Positions 24,871 through 27,841 of a DNA stretch of 27,841 nucleotides are shown one piece after another. The position numbers and the translations under genes were made by a program. The notes under the pieces are model-generated. The model had not been told where the DNA came from, made no database searches, and was given only the letters and a program-made list of their open reading frames with translations. How positions within the stretch are numbered: the stretch's first letter is position 1; each line of letters starts with the position of its first letter. Source of the stretch: CAIODY01 sp041192505 (GTDB lineage: Bacteria > Bacteroidota > Bacteroidia > Chitinophagales > CAIODY01); assembly GCA_041192505.1 (NCBI GenBank), contig JBEEMV010000222.1, positions 1 through 27,841 on the forward strand, given 5' to 3'.

Positions 24871-26058
24871 TTATTTTATTTCGAATGATTTTTTAAATGG
24901 ATGCCGATGAGCATATTCGGTTGGTTTTATCTTACACAAAATTGTCTTCAATAATGCATTTTTTAATAGGTTATCGTGCTTCAAATATAATGTCATATTT
25001 ATCGGCATAGCGCCAACAGTACTTTTTATTTCTTCGGCTGTTCTGCCCAATCGTAGTTCGGTACAACCAGCCTTGATGGCTTCTGCCACAAAATCATACA
25101 ACATTCGTGGGTAAATGGATAAGGCTTGATTTTTTGAATAATCAATACCCACATAATTGGCATCCATAATTTTATTGAATAAAAATGCGGTGCTAAATCC
25201 TACTAATTCATCTTCTAAAAAATAGCCTTTCACAATAAAAGCATTGCCCAAATTCTTTTTTAAAAGCGCAAATGATTGATGATTTAAAACACCAAAACTA
25301 AACGCAGATTTATCAACCACTTGTGTATAGAGTTCAATTATTTTTTCGGCATGTTTTGTAATATCAGCCAGCGATAAATCTTTTACTATTAATGCTGCCG
25401 ATTTTTTAAAAGCGCTTTTTGCTTTGGTTCTAAACTTAGTAATCATGCTGTTTAAATAATCGTCAAACTGCTTCCATTCATGGCTAATAGGCATTACCAT
25501 ATTATCATCAATCATAAAATCTCTAAAACTAAATTCAGCTAATTCATCACTATTTTTAACACTATCGGGCCAACATTCTTTTACTAAAATTAAATCTGGT
25601 TTTTGTTTGAATGGAGAAACAGTGCTAATTTCAGTAAACGTATTTGCCAATAAATTAAAAGCTTCTGAAGCAGTAATTGCATCTGAAAACATAAACCCAT
25701 TTTGCCCACAAGCAAACGGCGAACCGCAGGTGGCTATTGCTGTGCCCGATAATACTTTAAGCCTACTTTTTACTAATTTGATAAGATGCTTATGTAAGGT
25801 TGATTCAACTTGTGGCTTGATATAAAACGGCACCAATATAATTACTGCTATGGCAACAGGAATATTGTTTTTATAAATAATACAGTATCTAAAATCTAAT
25901 TCGTTTTGTAAAGAAACTTCAATGGCTTGTAAATATTCGGGCGTTAAATAAATATTTAATCCAGCCTCAATACTTTTCCAATGTTGCAAATTTGTGGCTG
26001 CAATTGATGTAGTAATAACCCAGCTAAACGATGAGGATTTATTTATTTTAGTTTTCAA
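24871..26058 (-). CDS. FemAB/BioF2-like GNAT-superfamily protein
   Basis: The 395-residue cytosolic protein has two GNAT-like halves. The basic segment FRTKAKSAFKKS (209-220) resembles the substrate-binding helix of FemAB- and BioF2-type acyl- or aminoacyl-transferases. LRLGRTAEEIKSTVGA (335-350) matches the conserved C-terminal block of that group. Members transfer amino acids to peptidoglycan precursors or acyl groups to amines, and the substrate here is unknown. Its start codon overlaps the 3' end of the TlpA-like gene by 11 bases, and the hydrolase gene begins 2 bases after its stop, so translation of the three is probably coupled. No signal peptide is seen. Confidence 0.72.
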   Translation of the reverse strand: MKTKINKSSSFSWVITTSIAATNLQHWKSIEAGLNIYLTPEYLQAIEVSLQNELDFRYCIIYKNNIPVAIAVIILVPFYIKPQVESTLHKHLIKLVKSRLKVLSGTAIATCGSPFACGQNGFMFSDAITASEAFNLLANTFTEISTVSPFKQKPDLILVKECWPDSVKNSDELAEFSFRDFMIDDNMVMPISHEWKQFDDYLNSMITKFRTKAKSAFKKSAALIVKDLSLADITKHAEKIIELYTQVVDKSAFSFGVLNHQSFALLKKNLGNAFIVKGYFLEDELVGFSTAFLFNKIMDANYVGIDYSKNQALSIYPRMLYDFVAEAIKAGCTELRLGRTAEEIKSTVGAMPINMTLYLKHDNLLKNALLKTILCKIKPTEYAHRHPFKKSFEIK

Positions 26059-26566
26059 AATGTTGCTGTGGTTTCTTTAATTCGGTATCAATAGCTGATG
26101 ATAAAATAGTTGATAAATTGGGCGTTTCGCCAATCAAATCTAAAACAATTTCACCATTTTTATTTATTACCATAGTTTTCGGAATCTCTTGTACAAGGCT
26201 TGTGTGAAGCAAGTTTTTCAAAGTTTTTGCATTTGTAATATGTTGAAAATTGAAAGCATAACGTTGTAAAAATAATGTAACTTTTTCGTCGGGTTCATCA
26301 GTAATGGCGATAAAAATTACACTGCTATCGGCCTTATATTTATCTACAACAGCATTTAAAGAATTTAGTTCATGCAGGCAATTGCCACACCACGAAGCCC
26401 AAATATCAATCACAATAATTTTGCCTTTTAAACTATCCGAATTAATATTTTTTCCATCAATAGTTTGAGCAGAAAATTTTGGCAACATTTTTTTGGATGA
26501 AATATTACAACCCGAAAAAATAATCAAACCTGCCACAAGCAATAATTTAAACCATTGAAACTTCAT
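26048..26566 (-). CDS. TlpA-like thioredoxin lipoprotein
   Basis: The 172-residue product has a type II signal peptide with lipobox FSGC and the lipidated cysteine at position 20, so it should be anchored at the periplasmic face of a membrane. The thioredoxin fold carries the WCGNC redox pair C60 and C63 and the cis-proline P129 in EIPKTMV. The NLSTILSSAID helix near the C-terminus is typical. TlpA/ResA-like proteins reduce disulfides, for example in cytochrome c maturation, but no such genes lie nearby. It is the first gene of the minus-strand operon and overlaps the next gene by 11 bases. No clear promoter box was found upstream. Confidence 0.92.
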   Translation of the reverse strand: MKFQWFKLLLVAGLIIFSGCNISSKKMLPKFSAQTIDGKNINSDSLKGKIIVIDIWASWCGNCLHELNSLNAVVDKYKADSSVIFIAITDEPDEKVTLFLQRYAFNFQHITNAKTLKNLLHTSLVQEIPKTMVINKNGEIVLDLIGETPNLSTILSSAIDTELKKPQQHFEN

Positions 26567-26628
26567 TTTCTAAAAGTAAAAAAGAATTAGTTATTAAACC
26601 CAAATTAAGCGTTAGGAAATCGAATATG

Positions 26629-26723
26629 GTTCGACTTGTCATAGTGAGCCTGTCGAACTATCACCATGACGGTCGTCATCTCCGATAAATACGGTGTCAA
26701 AGACCTGAGCTTGTCGAAGGATG
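26629..26723. repeat. REP-like dispersed repeat cluster in the 319-base intergenic region
   Basis: The gap 26567-26885 has no gene. It holds an inverted repeat, GTTCGAC (26629-26635) with GTCGAAC (26652-26658). A near-palindrome, ATGACG GT CGTCAT, lies at 26666-26679. The block CCTGAGCTTGTCGAAGGATG is at 26704-26723. From memory the TCGACAAGCTCAGG core and its GAGCCTGTCGAAC variant are very widespread intergenic repeats in bacteria. The rest of the gap (26724-26885) shows nothing recognisable beyond the ATG-proximal leader of the next gene. Confidence 0.65.
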
Positions 26724-26885
26724 CTAATAACCAACAACAAGTAACCAATAACTTACCCTTAAGTGTTCAATGTATCATACAATTTCGAAATTGAATTAAC
26801 AAAAATGCTAGCCCGATAAAGCGGCAGTATGCTGAAAATGTAATAAATTAGCCCCTTGAATAATTTATCATCATTCTTATTTGTA

Positions 26886-27841
26886 ATGAAAAAACTAATT
26901 GATTTAAAAATATTTGCATTCAGCATTATTATAACTATGCTTTTTGCAGCTTGTAATCCACCACAACAAATTGTTAAAGCGCCTATGCCTGGTGGCTTTC
27001 AGGTAATGATGCCATCACCACATTCGGATGGTATGACAACTTCTGCTTCGGGCAGCAAAGCCGATGCAGATGATGATGCACCAAAAAGTAAAACTGCTTC
27101 ATCAAAAAATAATACTAAAGCTTCATCGGTAAAAAAATCGGAAGAGGATGAAGAAACAGAAATTTCATCGCCCAAAAAAGGTGCTGAAAAAGTAGCTGCT
27201 AAAGATGACGACGAAGAGGCAGCAACGCCTACACCTGTGGCAAAAAAATCAAGCCATAAACCTGTTGAAAGAGATTATGATGCCGAGGCTGGAAATGTAG
27301 AGGAATCAACCACAGCTAGCACCAATACTGATGGTGCGGTGGCTACTAAAAAAAATAGAGTGTTTGATGAAGAAGATGAAGATGGTGGCGGCGATGAAGA
27401 CGAAGATGCACCTAAAACAAAATCAAAAACTAAAGCGGTAAGTAATGATGATGAGGATGCACCCAAATCTTCTTCTAAAAAAACAACAGAAGATGAAGAT
27501 GGCGACAATACAAAATCAGTAAAAAAATCGGCACCAGTAAAAGAAGATGAGGAAGATGCAAAACCTGTGGTTAGTGGTCCGAAAAAAGGTCCACATAAAG
27601 CATCGGTTGATGAAGATGATGACGAAGAAGAAGTTACAACTGCTAAAGGAAAAAATGGAAAAGGCAAAGCGCCCATAAAAAAAGCGGTGGCTAAAAAACC
27701 TGCGGCAAAAGCTGGCGCTAAAAAAGAAGTGGATTTAAAATTAGGCAGCACTACTGCCCGACCTAAAGCTGCACCAAAGAAAGCAGACGAAGAAGAAACT
27801 GAAAGTAGTGGTGATGAAAATACAGATACCGAAAAACCATC
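26886..27841 (+). CDS. Partial: highly charged low-complexity lipoprotein
   Basis: An ATG at 26886 opens a frame that has no stop up to the window end (318 complete codons), so the gene is cut by the window edge. The N-terminus is a type II signal peptide with lipobox FAAC and lipidated Cys at residue 23, followed by NPPQQIVKAPMPGGF. From about residue 50 onward the chain is a disordered polyampholyte of Asp/Glu clusters alternating with Lys/Ser/Thr/Ala. Imperfect repeats run DDDAPKSK, DEDAPKTK and DEDAPKSS, and there is an alanine-lysine stretch AVAKKPAAKAGAKK. No folded domain appears in the visible part; one could follow beyond the edge. A serine-rich frame on the opposite strand (27275-27751) is a mirror of the GAT/GAA/TCT codons and is not a gene. 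Function unknown. Confidence 0.8.
   Translation, partial: MKKLIDLKIFAFSIIITMLFAACNPPQQIVKAPMPGGFQVMMPSPHSDGMTTSASGSKADADDDAPKSKTASSKNNTKASSVKKSEEDEETEISSPKKGAEKVAAKDDDEEAATPTPVAKKSSHKPVERDYDAEAGNVEESTTASTNTDGAVATKKNRVFDEEDEDGGGDEDEDAPKTKSKTKAVSNDDEDAPKSSSKKTTEDEDGDNTKSVKKSAPVKEDEEDAKPVVSGPKKGPHKASVDEDDDEEEVTTAKGKNGKGKAPIKKAVAKKPAAKAGAKKEVDLKLGSTTARPKAAPKKADEEETESSGDENTDTEKP

Noticed and set aside
27275..27751. A long serine-rich open frame on the minus strand
   Set aside because: It is the complement of GAT/GAA/TCT-rich codons of the plus-strand lipoprotein, and it has no signal, domain or start context of its own.
1..27841. tRNA, rRNA, CRISPR, toxin-antitoxin or anti-phage cassettes
   Set aside because: I read both strands for cloverleaf ends, regular short direct repeats and known defence domains and found none that could be supported. 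Almost all coding space is taken by recognisable or clearly Bacteroidota-type genes.

Overview
The window is an AT-rich stretch of ordinary bacterial chromosome from a member of the Bacteroidota, most likely Chitinophagales or Sphingobacteriales. This rests on gene families typical of the phylum (DUF6089-type barrels, a DUF7033-type deacetylase, TlpA-like lipoproteins, a degenerate secreted amidohydrolase), on several TAnnTTTG-type -7 boxes of the phylum's promoter consensus, and on the scarcity of strong Shine-Dalgarno sequences. The exact genus cannot be read from the sequence. No rRNA, tRNA, CRISPR array, transposase, integrase or phage gene was seen.

Layout. At 12-4970 a minus-strand run reads persulfide-dioxygenase-like MBL/rhodanese protein, Nif3-like protein, zinc-ribbon coiled-coil protein and TPR protein, closed by a terminator at the window's left end. 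At 5204-8122 the ferrous-iron transporter FeoB is followed by a secreted beta-propeller-like protein. A small membrane protein (8130-8543, minus) is divergent from yifB/comM (8649-10187), which converges on recJ (10197-11897). Divergent from recJ, a plus-strand envelope block runs from 11974 to 18607: a secreted thioredoxin-like protein, an Omp85-type barrel, a polysaccharide-deacetylase-like protein, two tandem DUF6089-like barrels and a class III aminotransferase. A DUF983 protein converges on the last of these.

At 19050-22621 adenine deaminase (minus) and a secreted amidohydrolase-like protein (plus) diverge from each other. Each is followed, a few bases after its stop codon, by a copy of the same ~230-bp non-coding repeat. 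A LysE-type exporter and a DUF1761 protein follow, then a bidirectional terminator, and then a minus-strand operon of TlpA-like lipoprotein, FemAB/GNAT-like protein and YdjM-like membrane hydrolase. The right end holds a repeat-bearing intergenic region and the start of a highly charged low-complexity lipoprotein that runs off the window.

No new multi-gene defence or biosynthetic system could be identified. The points most worth checking are the paired repeat elements whose hairpins differ in sequence but sit at the same place, a dispersed-repeat insertion translated in frame inside adenine deaminase, the amidohydrolase that lacks its HxH metal ligands, three genes whose only sensible start is TTG, and the charged lipoprotein at the right edge.
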